From assembly GCF_026013645.1 (NCBI RefSeq), contig NZ_CP110224.1, forward strand, positions 1,488,001 to 1,552,000: a DNA stretch of 64,000 bases. Reading direction: 5' to 3'. This document shows positions 25,048 through 33,808 of the stretch, in pieces; the first letter of the stretch is position 1; the number at the start of each line of letters is the position of its first letter. Origin of the DNA: Virgibacillus natechei (lineage in GTDB: Bacteria; Bacillota; Bacilli; Bacillales; Amphibacillaceae). Position numbers and translations under genes: made by a program. The notes under the pieces were generated by a model. It worked only from the letters and a program-made list of their open reading frames with translations. It was not told the DNA's origin and searched no databases.

Positions 25048-26448
25048 TTATTCTCTTCCCGCGGAAACTCTGCCTTTCACAATCTTATTCGGATTAAGTA
25101 GACCACGTGGATCAAGTGCTTGCTTAATTTTTTCCATAACATGAAGTGCCTCTCCATGCTCTTTTTCCTGGTATTTTTGTTTTCCTATTCCGACGCCATG
25201 TTCGCCGGTGCATGTACCTCCTCGGTCAAGCGCGTATTCGACGATTTGTTCATTTAGTTGTTCTGCCTTCTGTACTTCTTCCACGTTGTCGAGATCGATC
25301 ATTAAGAATATATGGTAGTTTCCATCCCCCACATGACCGACTATCCCGCCTTGCAGGTTAAAGGTTCTTATGGCTTCTTGCGCATTTTGAATGGCTCCTG
25401 CTAATTCAGAAATGGGGAGACAAACATCTGTTATCATTAATTTCCTTCCCGGATAGCCATGGGTATAAGCGTAGAGCACATGATGCCTTGCTTCCCAGAG
25501 CTTATTCCGTGCTGCAGTTTCCGTCTCAAATGCTACTTCTAGACAGTCAAAATCCTTGAGAATATCTTCGGCAAACGAAACATCCTGCGCAAGTCCAGCC
25601 TCATTTCCGTGAAACTCCATAAATAATGTAGGTACTTCTTTGTAGTCCGTTTCACTATATAGATTCGCTTGTACCATGGATGGCTCATCTAAAAGCTCCA
25701 TTCTGGCTATGGGCACGCCAGCCTGTAATATTGCTGTGACAGCTTCAACTGCATCATCCACCGTGTTAAAAGATGCTCTTGCTGCCATCTGGTGCTCTGG
25801 TATGCCGTATACCTTTAGGGTCAACTCGGTAAAACAGCCTAGCGTACCTTCAGACCCTACAAAAATGCCACTCAAATGATAACCTGATGATGACTTTTCC
25901 GCTAAATTTCCTGTATGTATCGTTTTCCCATCTGCAAGTACTATTTCCAAATTGCGAACCTGGTCACGCATGATACCATATCGGACAGACATCGTTCCAC
26001 TGGCATTCGTCGCAGCCATTCCACCAAGCGTTGCATCTGCCCCTGGATCCACTGGGAAAAATAATCCATATTTTTTCAGCTCTTTATTCAACTGGGAACG
26101 CGTTACACCGGGTTGTACTCTGACAAGAAAATCTTTTTCCCTTATCTCCAGTATGTTGTTCATTACGGAAAAATCAATCGTTATGCCATGATCGTAGGGA
26201 ATGACATGTCCTTCTAAACTTGTTCCTAGGCCATAAGGCACAACTGGGATCTGGTGTTTATCTGCGAGCTTTACGACTTCGCTCACCTCAGCAGCGTTTT
26301 CTGGAAATACTACAACATTCGGTGAACTGGGCGTGTGATAGGATTCGTCCGTGCTATGTTCCTCTAGAACAGTCTCGTTCATAGTAAGCTGTTCATCCCG
26401 TAAAAACTTTTCTAATTCATTTATTAAAGCCTTCACTTCTGTATCCAT
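25048..26448 (-). CDS. FAD-binding glycolate oxidase / D-lactate dehydrogenase (GlcD-like)
   Basis: A 466-residue flavoprotein of the PCMH/VAO family that oxidises D-2-hydroxy acids such as glycolate or D-lactate. 'VVVFPENAAEVSEVVKLADK', 'VPYGLGTSLEGHVIP' and 'GADATLGGMAATNASGTMSV' form the FAD domain, and 'GIVGHVGDGNYHIFLMID' and 'CTGEHGVGIGKQKY' the C-terminal substrate domain. ATG 26448 is chosen (AAAAGGAGAGGATATC before it); the frame runs open to 26577 but that part overlaps a ThiF/MoeB remnant on the other strand. No glcE or glcF subunit lies next to it, as for the single-subunit type. Confidence 0.9.
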   Translation of the reverse strand: MDTEVKALINELEKFLRDEQLTMNETVLEEHSTDESYHTPSSPNVVVFPENAAEVSEVVKLADKHQIPVVPYGLGTSLEGHVIPYDHGITIDFSVMNNILEIREKDFLVRVQPGVTRSQLNKELKKYGLFFPVDPGADATLGGMAATNASGTMSVRYGIMRDQVRNLEIVLADGKTIHTGNLAEKSSSGYHLSGIFVGSEGTLGCFTELTLKVYGIPEHQMAARASFNTVDDAVEAVTAILQAGVPIARMELLDEPSMVQANLYSETDYKEVPTLFMEFHGNEAGLAQDVSFAEDILKDFDCLEVAFETETAARNKLWEARHHVLYAYTHGYPGRKLMITDVCLPISELAGAIQNAQEAIRTFNLQGGIVGHVGDGNYHIFLMIDLDNVEEVQKAEQLNEQIVEYALDRGGTCTGEHGVGIGKQKYQEKEHGEALHVMEKIKQALDPRGLLNPNKIVKGRVSAGRE

Positions 26449-26527
26449 GATATCCTCTCCTTTTATTATAGAAATTTCTGACTTCAAGTATAAATGATGT
26501 GAAAAAGGAAGTCTATACATTAATAAT

Positions 26528-26659
26528 GTGAGCGATTTTCTCCTTTCCTTTACAATTGATAAGCAGCGTCTAGTCATGTTTCAAGATGGTCGTACTCTCG
26601 TTCATGGAACAAAAGATATAGCTGAAGCTAGAACACTGTATCATCGTTATTTGGGTTAA
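26528..26659 (+). pseudogene. C-terminal remnant of a ThiF/MoeB-type adenylyltransferase
   Basis: Frame from 26528 reads VSDFLLSFTIDKQRLVMF, then QDGRTLVHGTKDIAEARTLY and HRYLG before a stop. This is the conserved C-terminal tail of Bacillus HesA/MoeB/ThiF proteins (beta strands plus 'FKDGR.LIHGT.DI.EAK.LY.RY.G'). Everything upstream, including the ATP-binding and Cys parts, is missing, and the frame meets a stop at 26495. It overlaps the 5' untranslated region of the glycolate oxidase gene on the other strand. It appears to be the last 43 codons of a deleted gene. Confidence 0.6.
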
Positions 26660-26709
26660 ATGCCTTGATAGATTATTTATGTGGGTAGCCATAAATAAAA
26701 ATGAAACGT

Positions 26710-26750
26710 ACAAAAACCCCAGTGCAGAAGGGATCCTGGGGTTTTTGAAA
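26710..26750. terminator. Bidirectional terminator
   Basis: CAAAAACCCCAG pairs with CTGGGGTTTTTG, with an 13-base loop. T runs on both strands. It ends the subtilase transcript and probably once ended the ThiF-like gene. Confidence 0.85.
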
Positions 26751-26805
26751 TTACTTATGCAACTTATAGAATAAATCTATTTTACGAAATTTCGTACCCT
26801 GCTTT

Positions 26806-28110
26806 TTAATCAGCTACACGTTGTTGATTTGTAGAATAATTTATAGCCATTTCTACCGCAGTTCGTGCTTCTATATAGCCCCATAGATCGTCAAGCTTTG
26901 GTTGGGCAGTTGTCTGAAGAATGCTTTTTACATCATTGGGACTGAGATTTGGATTAGCTTCTAGCATTTGTGCAATTACGCCCGCGCATATAGGGGTTGC
27001 CATCGACGTACCAGATAATTGTAAATAAGTCTCTTCGACGATCTGTTCTGGTACTTGTTGTTCGAGAGCAGACCCTGGTGCCAATAGCGAGATAATATCA
27101 GTTCCTGGCGAATAAATATCTGGTTTGATTAGGGAGTCAATAGTCGGTCCGCGGCTTGAATAATCTGCGATGTGGTCATCCGTTCTTGATGCAGTATCTT
27201 GATCGTCTGTAGATCCGACAGTAATAATAAACGGATTGATGGCTGGTGTGCTGATGGTCTCTGGTTCTGGTCCACTGTTTCCGGCGGCAGCGCAAACAAC
27301 GATGCCCTCATGCCATGCATCCTGTGTGGCCATTGCTAGCGGATCATCTCTATAAGACTCGTGTGCTTGAGCTCCGAGAGATAGAGAAATAATTCGAATG
27401 TTGTATTCTTCTTTGTGCTCGATGCACCATACAATTCCTTCTATGATGGTTGATAATCTTCCGCCACCATCTTGATCCAATGCCTTCACACCAATTACAG
27501 AAGCTTCAGGGGCAGGACCGATATATAAACCTTCTGATTGATACGCGTTCCCTGCTGCGTCACCGGCACAATGCGTCCCATGTCCGTTATCATCATAGGG
27601 ATCTTCCTGATCGTTAATAAAATCTTTGAAAGCGGTAATTCTGTTCGTTGGATTTGTTAAGTCAGCATGGGGGTGAATTCCGGTATCAATGACAGCAATT
27701 GTTACCCCATTTCCGGTTAAGTCATGCTGCTCTTGTATATCAACCGAACCAATTTGTCTGCTTGCAATATCAAGAAAGCTTGTAACTTCACGATCATAAT
27801 AAATACGATCAACTGCCCCGTGGTCTTTAATTTGTTTAATCATCTGAGGAGTTAATTGTCCGCAAATAGTTTCATGAAATCTCAAGTCTTTATCTAATTT
27901 GCTAATATTGTCTTTTTGGCAGGTGGTCAATAAGTCGTCTTTTGTATCCTTATCTGTGTCCTTGGCAAAGTAAACAATGACTGGTATTGGGATGCTGTTC
28001 GTAGTTGTTTCATAGGGATCTTCTTTTCTTTTGCCACGTAGATGCTTTACTAATCCTGGATCTAGTTTGCGGCCAGCCTCTTCAAACCATACTCTTTTTC
28101 GGTTACTCAT
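26806..28110 (-). CDS. Intracellular subtilisin-family serine protease (AprX-like)
   Basis: A 434-residue S8 peptidase without signal peptide, like B. subtilis AprX (442 residues). The catalytic triad is Asp142 in 'VIDTGIHPHAD', His177 in 'NGHGTHCAGD' and Ser369 in 'LSGTSMATP'; the oxyanion Asn is in 'AAAGNSGPE'. The N-terminal 130 residues form a propeptide-like domain. Own SD (AAGGAGGCAAAAAA) before ATG 28110; terminator downstream. Probable role in stationary-phase protein turnover, by family. Confidence 0.92.
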   Translation of the reverse strand: MSNRKRVWFEEAGRKLDPGLVKHLRGKRKEDPYETTTNSIPIPVIVYFAKDTDKDTKDDLLTTCQKDNISKLDKDLRFHETICGQLTPQMIKQIKDHGAVDRIYYDREVTSFLDIASRQIGSVDIQEQHDLTGNGVTIAVIDTGIHPHADLTNPTNRITAFKDFINDQEDPYDDNGHGTHCAGDAAGNAYQSEGLYIGPAPEASVIGVKALDQDGGGRLSTIIEGIVWCIEHKEEYNIRIISLSLGAQAHESYRDDPLAMATQDAWHEGIVVCAAAGNSGPEPETISTPAINPFIITVGSTDDQDTASRTDDHIADYSSRGPTIDSLIKPDIYSPGTDIISLLAPGSALEQQVPEQIVEETYLQLSGTSMATPICAGVIAQMLEANPNLSPNDVKSILQTTAQPKLDDLWGYIEARTAVEMAINYSTNQQRVAD

Positions 28111-28344
28111 TTTTTTGCCTCCTTGTGATTTTAATTGTAAATCTATTACTCCTACCTACAGTGGATCCTAAACAAAATAGCGATATCCTTTCACATTACA
28201 TTGGCCTTTAAAGAGTCTGCATTTAATTTCATTCAAATGAAAGGATTATCCTATTAATAAAAGCATAGCAGTTTAATAGAAAGTGAACAATCCGTCAAAA
28301 TAACTAATTATTAAGAAAAAACAAATAAGGCTTTAGAAAAAAAG

Positions 28345-28361
28345 GTGCCTGTCACTTCCCG
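28345..28361 (+). repeat. GGTGCCTGTCACTTCCC dispersed motif
   Basis: This sequence resembles the short GGTGYCAGGCACC-like motifs scattered between genes in many Bacillaceae genomes. Only one copy is seen here, so its status rests on that memory. Confidence 0.3.
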
Positions 28362-28390
28362 ATTTTTGTCGAGGATTTCAAGAAGAGAAA

Positions 28391-28430
28391 AGCTCTATGT
28401 CAGGAACGCCGACATAGAGCTTAACTAACT
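28391..28430 (-). terminator. Perfect hairpin, possible terminator
   Basis: AAGCTCTATGTC pairs with GACATAGAGCTT. On the minus strand TTTTCTCTTC follows, so it could end transcription from the polymerase gene 300 bases upstream. Confidence 0.5.
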
Positions 28431-28667
28431 TATATTTAATGGTAGAAGTCCGTGTAAAGATTGAGCAATCATTTTTTTCCGATTAATACACTCGAAATTG
28501 AAGATTCTGTTAGAATGGTTGTATAGTATGCGTCAGGACATATATTATAGGTGTTATCTCTATCGTTAGGGGGTTTATATTAATGTTTAATTTTCCAGAA
28601 ATATCGATGACTCCCAATTTGAACCGTTGGGAATAGAAATACCGACTCGGTTGGGCTCATTTGTTCG

Positions 28668-28708
28668 CAGATAAGAAAAAGGCTTCGCGTAAGCCAAGTT
28701 TTCTAAAA
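28668..28708. repeat. Dispersed hairpin-forming intergenic repeat, copy 3
   Basis: GCAGATAAGAAA followed by AAGGCTTCGCGTAAGCCAAG and TTTTCTAA. The GGCTT/AAGCC stem and TTTTCTAA tail match copy 2 at 22789-22815. Confidence 0.5.
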
Positions 28709-28713
28709 AACCT

Positions 28714-29964
28714 TCAAGCATAATGTCCGCCAATTTTCTTACTTCTGTCCAGTGTGACCCCGGCATCAGTATAGCTGGAAGCACGCAATATAGCAGTTGA
28801 TCCATATTTATCCCGAATGGCATCCATCACATAGCCTATATCGTTTTTCTTCGAACGATCTTCAAATAAATCCAATTGCGTTTCTCCCTTTATAGATAGA
28901 TTGCCTAGCGTTACATACACATGTCTTATTTTACTTTTACCATCGTAAAACTGGTTGAACAGTTGCATACATACACCGTAGATATCCATCGTTACATTGG
29001 TAGGGATATCGATCGATTTTGAGCGAGAAAATCCGCCGCCTGTTTCTTTAGAATAGGAGATACCTAAGTGGATGGTTTTACCTATTTGGTTAGCAGTTCG
29101 GGCTCTGCGACAGACTTCTTCACAAAGGTCAAGGGCACAAACAGCGACTTCTTCACCGGAGTAGTCTCTTAATAAGGCAATACCATGTCCGAACCCTTTT
29201 TGCTCCGTTTTTGTAAAATCACCAAAAACCGGACTTAAATCTATACCCCATGCATGCCAATACAATTGTTCACCCATAATTCCAAATCGTTTTTTCAAAT
29301 GTTCCAGGTCAAACCTAGCGAGCTGACCAAGGGTTATAATCCCCATTCTATTCAAATTATGTTTCATCCTGCTGCCTATCCCCCAAATTTCTTCGACAGG
29401 GAAGGGCCAAAGCTTTTCTTCCACATCTTCATAGGTACATTCAGCAATGCCAGCTTTTTTTGCATGTAAATCCATGACTACTTTGGCAAGGAATTTATTA
29501 TCGCCAATCCCGATTGAAGACGTAATACCGAAGCTATCAAGAATATCCTGTTTTATTTTTTTTGCTACTTGCCATCGATCTCCAAAAAGTTTTTGGAGTC
29601 CATTGACCGTTACCCAAACCTCATCCACCGAATATGGATGAATGGCTTCTTTTGGTACATATTGATTAATCAGCTTCGTAATTTCCACTGATACGTGAAG
29701 ATAGTCAGCCATGTGGGCGGGAACAATATGAATATTTGGGTCATTCGGTAGTTCAAAAAAACGGCTCACATTACTAATTCCATGTTTTCTTTTTAACTCT
29801 GGAGACGCGGCCAGGACAATACTCCCGGATCGATTTGGATCACCGACAACTGCCAGCAACGTCTTCATTGGATCAAGTCCTAATTTAATAGCTTCCACAC
29901 TTGCATAGAATGAACGCATATCAATGCAAAGCACATCATTTCGAGGATATGAAGAATAGTCCAT
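28714..29964 (-). CDS. uvrX: Y-family DNA polymerase (UvrX/YqjW type)
   Basis: Translesion DNA polymerase of the UvrX/YqjW group found in Bacillus chromosomes and SPbeta-like phages. 416 residues. Catalytic carboxylates are in 'LCIDMRSFYASVEA' and 'YSVDEVWV'; 'SIGIGDNKFLAKVVMDLHAK' and the helix-hairpin-helix 'EEIWGIGSRMKHNLNRMGI' follow, with the little-finger domain to 'LFEDRSKKND'. ATG 29964 is preferred, 8 bases after AAAGGTGG; GTG 29976 overlaps that site. A LexA box lies immediately upstream, so it belongs to the SOS response. No yolD partner is next to it. Confidence 0.9.
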   Translation of the reverse strand: MDYSSYPRNDVLCIDMRSFYASVEAIKLGLDPMKTLLAVVGDPNRSGSIVLAASPELKRKHGISNVSRFFELPNDPNIHIVPAHMADYLHVSVEITKLINQYVPKEAIHPYSVDEVWVTVNGLQKLFGDRWQVAKKIKQDILDSFGITSSIGIGDNKFLAKVVMDLHAKKAGIAECTYEDVEEKLWPFPVEEIWGIGSRMKHNLNRMGIITLGQLARFDLEHLKKRFGIMGEQLYWHAWGIDLSPVFGDFTKTEQKGFGHGIALLRDYSGEEVAVCALDLCEEVCRRARTANQIGKTIHLGISYSKETGGGFSRSKSIDIPTNVTMDIYGVCMQLFNQFYDGKSKIRHVYVTLGNLSIKGETQLDLFEDRSKKNDIGYVMDAIRDKYGSTAILRASSYTDAGVTLDRSKKIGGHYA

Positions 29965-29981
29965 TGTATTCGCCACCTTTA

Positions 29982-29997
29982 AGGAACGTTTGTTCTT
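29982..29997. promoter_or_regulatory. LexA (SOS) operator of uvrX
   Basis: GAACGTTTGTTC (29984-29995) matches the Gram-positive SOS box GAAC-N4-GTTC (full consensus CGAACRNRYGTTYG). It sits about 20 bases before the uvrX start, overlapping the leader. Confidence 0.8.
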
Positions 29998-30169
29998 ATT
30001 ATATGCAAAGGAAGGGAAAATAGCAATGGTAATTTATTCTTTTGCTTATTTTTGCAGTATATTTAGAAAAGAAAGAATTATATATGGACGTAAGCGTAGA
30101 TATTAGGTGTTATTTATATAAGTACGTGTTCAAAACCCCATTTATTGGTTTTAATCAAATCCAAGCGGG

Positions 30170-30595
30170 CATATTGGATTTGTTTTTCAGTTTTATAATT
30201 TGGTTCAAAACCTTACTGTTGCTGAAAATATAATGCTTCCATTAACCATGGATGGGAAAAAGACCAGTGATTATAAAGATGAACTGGCAGAAATTCTGAA
30301 GATTGTCGGTTTAACAGAGAGACAGAACTTCGCACCTAGGGAATTATCGGGTGGCCAGCAGCAAAGAGTGGCGATAGCAAGAGCTTTGATTATAAGTCCT
30401 AAACTTATCCTTGCAGATGAACCTATCGGAAATTTAGATAGTAGATCAGGAACACAGATTATGGAATTATTTAAGAAAATTAATGGAGAAAAGGGAATAA
30501 CAATCATTCAAGTTACACATTCCGTGGACGCAGCGGCATACAGTACTCGGTTGATCTAAATGAAGGATGGGGTTATTGAATCTGATCAAATAATG
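30170..30595 (+). pseudogene. ABC transporter ATPase fragment (MacB/SalX type), 5' deleted and stopped
   Basis: Homology begins at 'HIGFVFQFYN' (Q-loop) at 30170 and runs through the signature 'LSGGQQQRVAIARAL' and Walker B 'LILADEPIGNLD' to 'STRLI'. The N-terminal third with the Walker A P-loop is gone; an in-frame stop precedes it at about 30152. After 'RLI' a TAA stands where relatives have Tyr (TAT), and the frame then continues 'MKDGVIESD', the normal end. No permease gene follows. The product could not bind ATP. Confidence 0.85.
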
Positions 30596-30796
30596 GTGGA
30601 CCACAATGAACACACCAACTCAATGAATTCATAAATCAAGAACCAAACTACACGGTGTGAGCACATGATTAGGTTATATAAATCTGTTGGATGAAGATGA
30701 GGGGGAAGCTCATGTAGGATGATTTGTTGAAGGTTGTTGGTAATGGGAGGTAAGATTGAGTTAAACGCCTGATTCATATATAAATAGTATATAGGA

Positions 30797-30846
30797 GTAA
30801 AAAAACTGTCTAACTAGTAGCTACACTATTAGACAGTTTTTTTGTT
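30797..30846. terminator. Strong hairpin terminator
   Basis: AAAAAACTGTCTAA pairs with TTAGACAGTTTTTTT (inner CTAGTAG/CTACACTA). Symmetric A and T runs make it bidirectional. Confidence 0.85.
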
Positions 30847-30977
30847 ATAAGTAAACGCTGATAATTCTGTGCAATGTGGATACCTCTGATTAAAAAAGCC
30901 TATCCAGTTTAAATATAATAAATTAGGGAATAAAGATAAAAATTGCTATAAATACATACATGAATAGGGGATTTTAT

Positions 30978-32393
30978 ATGACACCTGACCAGATAGGATT
31001 TACATTATTATATTTAGGGGTATTTCTTCTTATCGGAAAATGGATTCGTGTACGAGTGAATTGGCTACAAAATCTATTTCTTCCATCCTCCGTCATTGGG
31101 GGATTTTTAGCGTTGCTATTGGGGCCACAGGTTCTTGGGAAGATAATGGGGAATTTTGTAGGTGAAGATTCATTTTGGACTACCGGATTTATGACACCTG
31201 AAGTGATGGAAGTTTGGGAAGTTTTGCCAGGACTAATGATTAATATTGTCTTTGCAACCTTATTTCTTGGTGCAACGATTCCAAGTTTATCTAAAATATG
31301 GAATATTGGTGGTCCGCAGTTTTCATTTGGCTGGACGATTGGCTGGGGACAATATGTGATCGGTATTTTACTTGCCATTCTTGTTCTATCACCGTTTTTT
31401 GGTTTACCGCCAATGGCAGGAGCTTTAATTGAAATTGGGTTTGAAGGGGGACACGGAACGGCTGCAGGATTGCAAGGAACATTTGAAGAACTTGGATTTT
31501 CTGAAGGTTATGATCTTGCTATTGGTTTGGCCACTGTTGGTATTCTTTCTGGTGTGGTTATGGGGATTATCTTGATTAACTGGGCAATACGTAAGGAAAA
31601 GACGAATGTGATTAAGGATGTTAAAGGATTTTCCAGCTTAAGAAAGCAGGGGATAATGGAGTTTGAAAAGAGAGATCCGGCAGCTACAATGACGGTTCGC
31701 CCGGAGTCTATTGAACCACTTTCCTTACACTTTGCGATTGTTGGGCTGGCTGTTTTAGTAGGTTATTTACTCCTGCAATTTTTGATTTGGCTGGAAGGTG
31801 CAACATGGGGTGCTTTTACAGATTCTGAATTTATGACATACATCCCCTTGTTCCCACTAGCAATGATTGGTGGTATCCTTATTCAGCTTTTCTTTACTAA
31901 AATAGATAATACGGAGATTATAGATCGGCAAATGATGAACCGTATTCAAGGATTTTCACTTGATATACTAATCTTGACAGCAATTTCCACTGTTTCACTT
32001 GATGTTATCGGTCAATATATTGTTCCGTTTTTACTATTGGCAGGAACAGGGATTGCCTGGAACGTATTTGGTTTTCTTGTTTTGGCGCCACGAATGATAC
32101 CGTCATACTGGTTTGAACGTGGTATCGGGGATTTCGGACAATCAATGGGGATAACAGCAACGGGACTATTGCTGATGCGAATAGCAGATCCTAAAAATGA
32201 ATCACCTGCATTCGAAGGTTTTGGTTATAAACAGTTACTATTTGAACCATTTCTCGGTGGCGGATTGGTAACAGCATTATCTGTACCGTTGATTTTTCAG
32301 CTTGGTGCGATACCATTTTTAATTTTAGCAGTAGCTATGTGTATCATTGGTGCATTAGTTGGATTGCTATATTTTGGTAAAAAGAAATCGTGA
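30978..32393 (+). CDS. gltS: Sodium/glutamate symporter family protein
   Basis: A 471-residue polytopic membrane protein of the ESS/GltS family, which imports glutamate with Na+. 'LFLPSSVIGGFLALLLGPQV' is the first pore-loop/helix region, 'GGHGTAAGLQGTFEELGF' the first conserved glycine-rich loop, and 'GDFGQSMGITATGLLLMRIADP' the second inverted-repeat counterpart. About ten hydrophobic segments can be counted. ATG 30978 is chosen (TAGGGGATTTTAT before it) over 30960, which lacks an RBS. It lies within an otherwise decaying stretch but is intact. Confidence 0.9.
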   Translation: MTPDQIGFTLLYLGVFLLIGKWIRVRVNWLQNLFLPSSVIGGFLALLLGPQVLGKIMGNFVGEDSFWTTGFMTPEVMEVWEVLPGLMINIVFATLFLGATIPSLSKIWNIGGPQFSFGWTIGWGQYVIGILLAILVLSPFFGLPPMAGALIEIGFEGGHGTAAGLQGTFEELGFSEGYDLAIGLATVGILSGVVMGIILINWAIRKEKTNVIKDVKGFSSLRKQGIMEFEKRDPAATMTVRPESIEPLSLHFAIVGLAVLVGYLLLQFLIWLEGATWGAFTDSEFMTYIPLFPLAMIGGILIQLFFTKIDNTEIIDRQMMNRIQGFSLDILILTAISTVSLDVIGQYIVPFLLLAGTGIAWNVFGFLVLAPRMIPSYWFERGIGDFGQSMGITATGLLLMRIADPKNESPAFEGFGYKQLLFEPFLGGGLVTALSVPLIFQLGAIPFLILAVAMCIIGALVGLLYFGKKKS

Positions 32394-32701
32394 TTGCTTC
32401 GGGTAGAAGGGGTTGGTCTAATTGAACTCACATCAAGTGCTGCTTTTGCTGCTGGTTGATATATTGTATTCTCCATTGATAAGAAACAAACGTATTTTCC
32501 AGTGAAGGAAATAATACCTTCTTCGACTCCTTTTTTTACACAGAAGCCAGGAGAAGCTTGATCAAATAGAAAGACGATTACAGGACCGTTCATCCCTGCA
32601 CTTAAATATTTTACAGGTTATTGGCATTCGCCCCTGTTTTCCATTTTCCTATTTTACGGTACTGCATGTTATTTAGACGGGTTTCCAATCTATGAAAGTT
32701 A
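32394..32701 (+). pseudogene. Possible decayed coding sequence, unidentified
   Basis: One plus-strand frame reads protein-like across two stops (TGA at 32457 and about 32559): 'GLIELTSSAAFAAG', 'YIVFSIDKKQTYFPVKEI', 'ITGPFIPALKYFTGYW', 'LFYGTACYLDGFPIYES'. The middle and end look like a membrane protein. No start, no RBS, and I do not recognise the family. Called only because three consecutive segments keep one frame. Confidence 0.3.
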
Positions 32702-32743
32702 AGTTTGGTATATCAAAAACAATTTCATCAAAGGGGTGTATTC

Positions 32744-32926
32744 ATGAATATTGTTCGTAAAATGCAAGTAGCAATATTTGATAAGGACGATGGATATCGA
32801 ATTCTCCGGGAAGAACAAGTTCGTTCAGGTTGGCAATTTGCCTGCTTACGGCTGATTGGGCAACATGTAAATTGGCGTAATTCCATTCTATCATCCACCA
32901 CTCATATCAAATGTAGATTAATTTAA
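32744..32926 (+). CDS. Small hypothetical protein (60 aa)
   Basis: ATG 32744 has AAAGGGGTG upstream. The product begins MNIVRKMQVAIFDKDDGYRI and ends in a Thr/Ser-rich, possibly frameshifted tail. It may be the head of a longer lost gene, since the region around is decaying. No family recognised. Confidence 0.4.
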   Translation: MNIVRKMQVAIFDKDDGYRILREEQVRSGWQFACLRLIGQHVNWRNSILSSTTHIKCRLI

Positions 32927-33263
32927 TCTAAATTATATATTGCTTCGATTGAAACGGGAGATTAGAATTACGAATATACACTAAATATGGAATTGAAAGA
33001 TAATTATCGACAAAGATATACTTGCAAGAGCTCTTCGAGGAGAACAGTTATATTGAATGAACAATTAACCAAAGTGTTAAAAAGTTTATTTAAAAGTTCA
33101 CAACTTAGAATCTGAATGTAGGAACAACCCTACATGGTACAAGATAAAAAGTTATAAACTGTTCGAAACAGGATTAAATAAGAGATTTATAATTAAACAG
33201 GTAAATAACAAAATATTATTACTTATGGGAATTTAATCTATAAATAAAGGAGATGAATTTAAG
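32927..33263. other. Intergenic region, nothing recognised
   Basis: 337 A+T-rich bases with no ORF, hairpin with T run or known RNA motif that I can support, apart from the AAAGGAG RBS of the next gene near its end. Confidence 0.5.
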
Positions 33264-33524
33264 ATGAAGTATGAAGTATTCCCAAGACGCTGGGGTTATG
33301 GACAAATTATTACAAGCCCAGTTAAAGGAAGTTTGGAAAGTATCAAGGTCGAATCAGGAGAAAAAGTTCGCGAACAGCAATTGTTAGTAATGATTCGAGC
33401 AGAACGAGGAAATGTGAAGCAAATTCTGGCTGGAACAAGCGGAATAGTTGAGACATTAACTGTAAAAGTTGGTGACAAAGTAGTCCATGGAGATGTTCTC
33501 TTTTTTATAAAAGAAGATTTATAA
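33264..33524 (+). CDS. Stand-alone biotinyl/lipoyl-like domain without the modified Lys
   Basis: An 86-residue protein with the barrel-sandwich hybrid fold: 'ITSPVKGSLESIKVESGEKV', 'QQLLVMIRAERGNVKQILAG' and 'GIVETLTVKVGDKVVHGDVL'. Carrier domains have Lys in an 'EAMKM' turn at the middle; here the turn is 'MIRAERG', so no biotin or lipoate can be attached in the usual way. It resembles half of an HlyD/efflux adaptor hairpin domain or a decayed biotin carrier. Good RBS AAAGGAGATGAATTTAAG. No carboxylase genes are near. Confidence 0.75.
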   Translation: MKYEVFPRRWGYGQIITSPVKGSLESIKVESGEKVREQQLLVMIRAERGNVKQILAGTSGIVETLTVKVGDKVVHGDVLFFIKEDL

Positions 33525-33808
33525 GTAAGGAATTTAATTACCTCTTCAGGTGAAGCTTCATAGTGCGAGGTGGGGATAGTTAAGGTGTATAAGGTTCCCC
33601 AAAAGCACATTTATATAACTTATTGGTAATATAAAACCATGAAGAAAATATGTATGTTTGATGTATTAGCATATTCAAGATGAAGGTTCTGCCAATCATT
33701 GATATCCTGCTAGTTGTGACAGACTCTTCCAATGAGACGGGCTATGTCTCGATATGGTGAGAATAGTTCTGATCATAAAGGAACTGATGAACAACCGAAC
33801 ATACAGGT
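33525..33808. other. Intergenic region, nothing recognised
   Basis: 284 bases left of the truncated nucleoside hydrolase. Contains a small GAGAC/GTCTC inverted repeat near 33737 and no ORF with an RBS. It is probably derived from deleted genes. Confidence 0.4.

Larger units (their letters stand above)
28111..28713. other. 600-base intergenic region with repeats and a hairpin
   Basis: Holds a GGTGCCTGTCACTTCCC motif (28345-28361), a perfect 12-bp hairpin (28391-28423) and a repeat copy (28668-28708). A 17-codon ORF at 28583-28636 has a GGGGG RBS but is too short to call. Confidence 0.5.

Noticed and set aside
28583..28636. 17-codon ORF MFNFPEISMTPNLNRWE with a GGGGG RBS
   Set aside because: Too short and without any conserved feature; it may be the head of a lost gene but cannot be supported.
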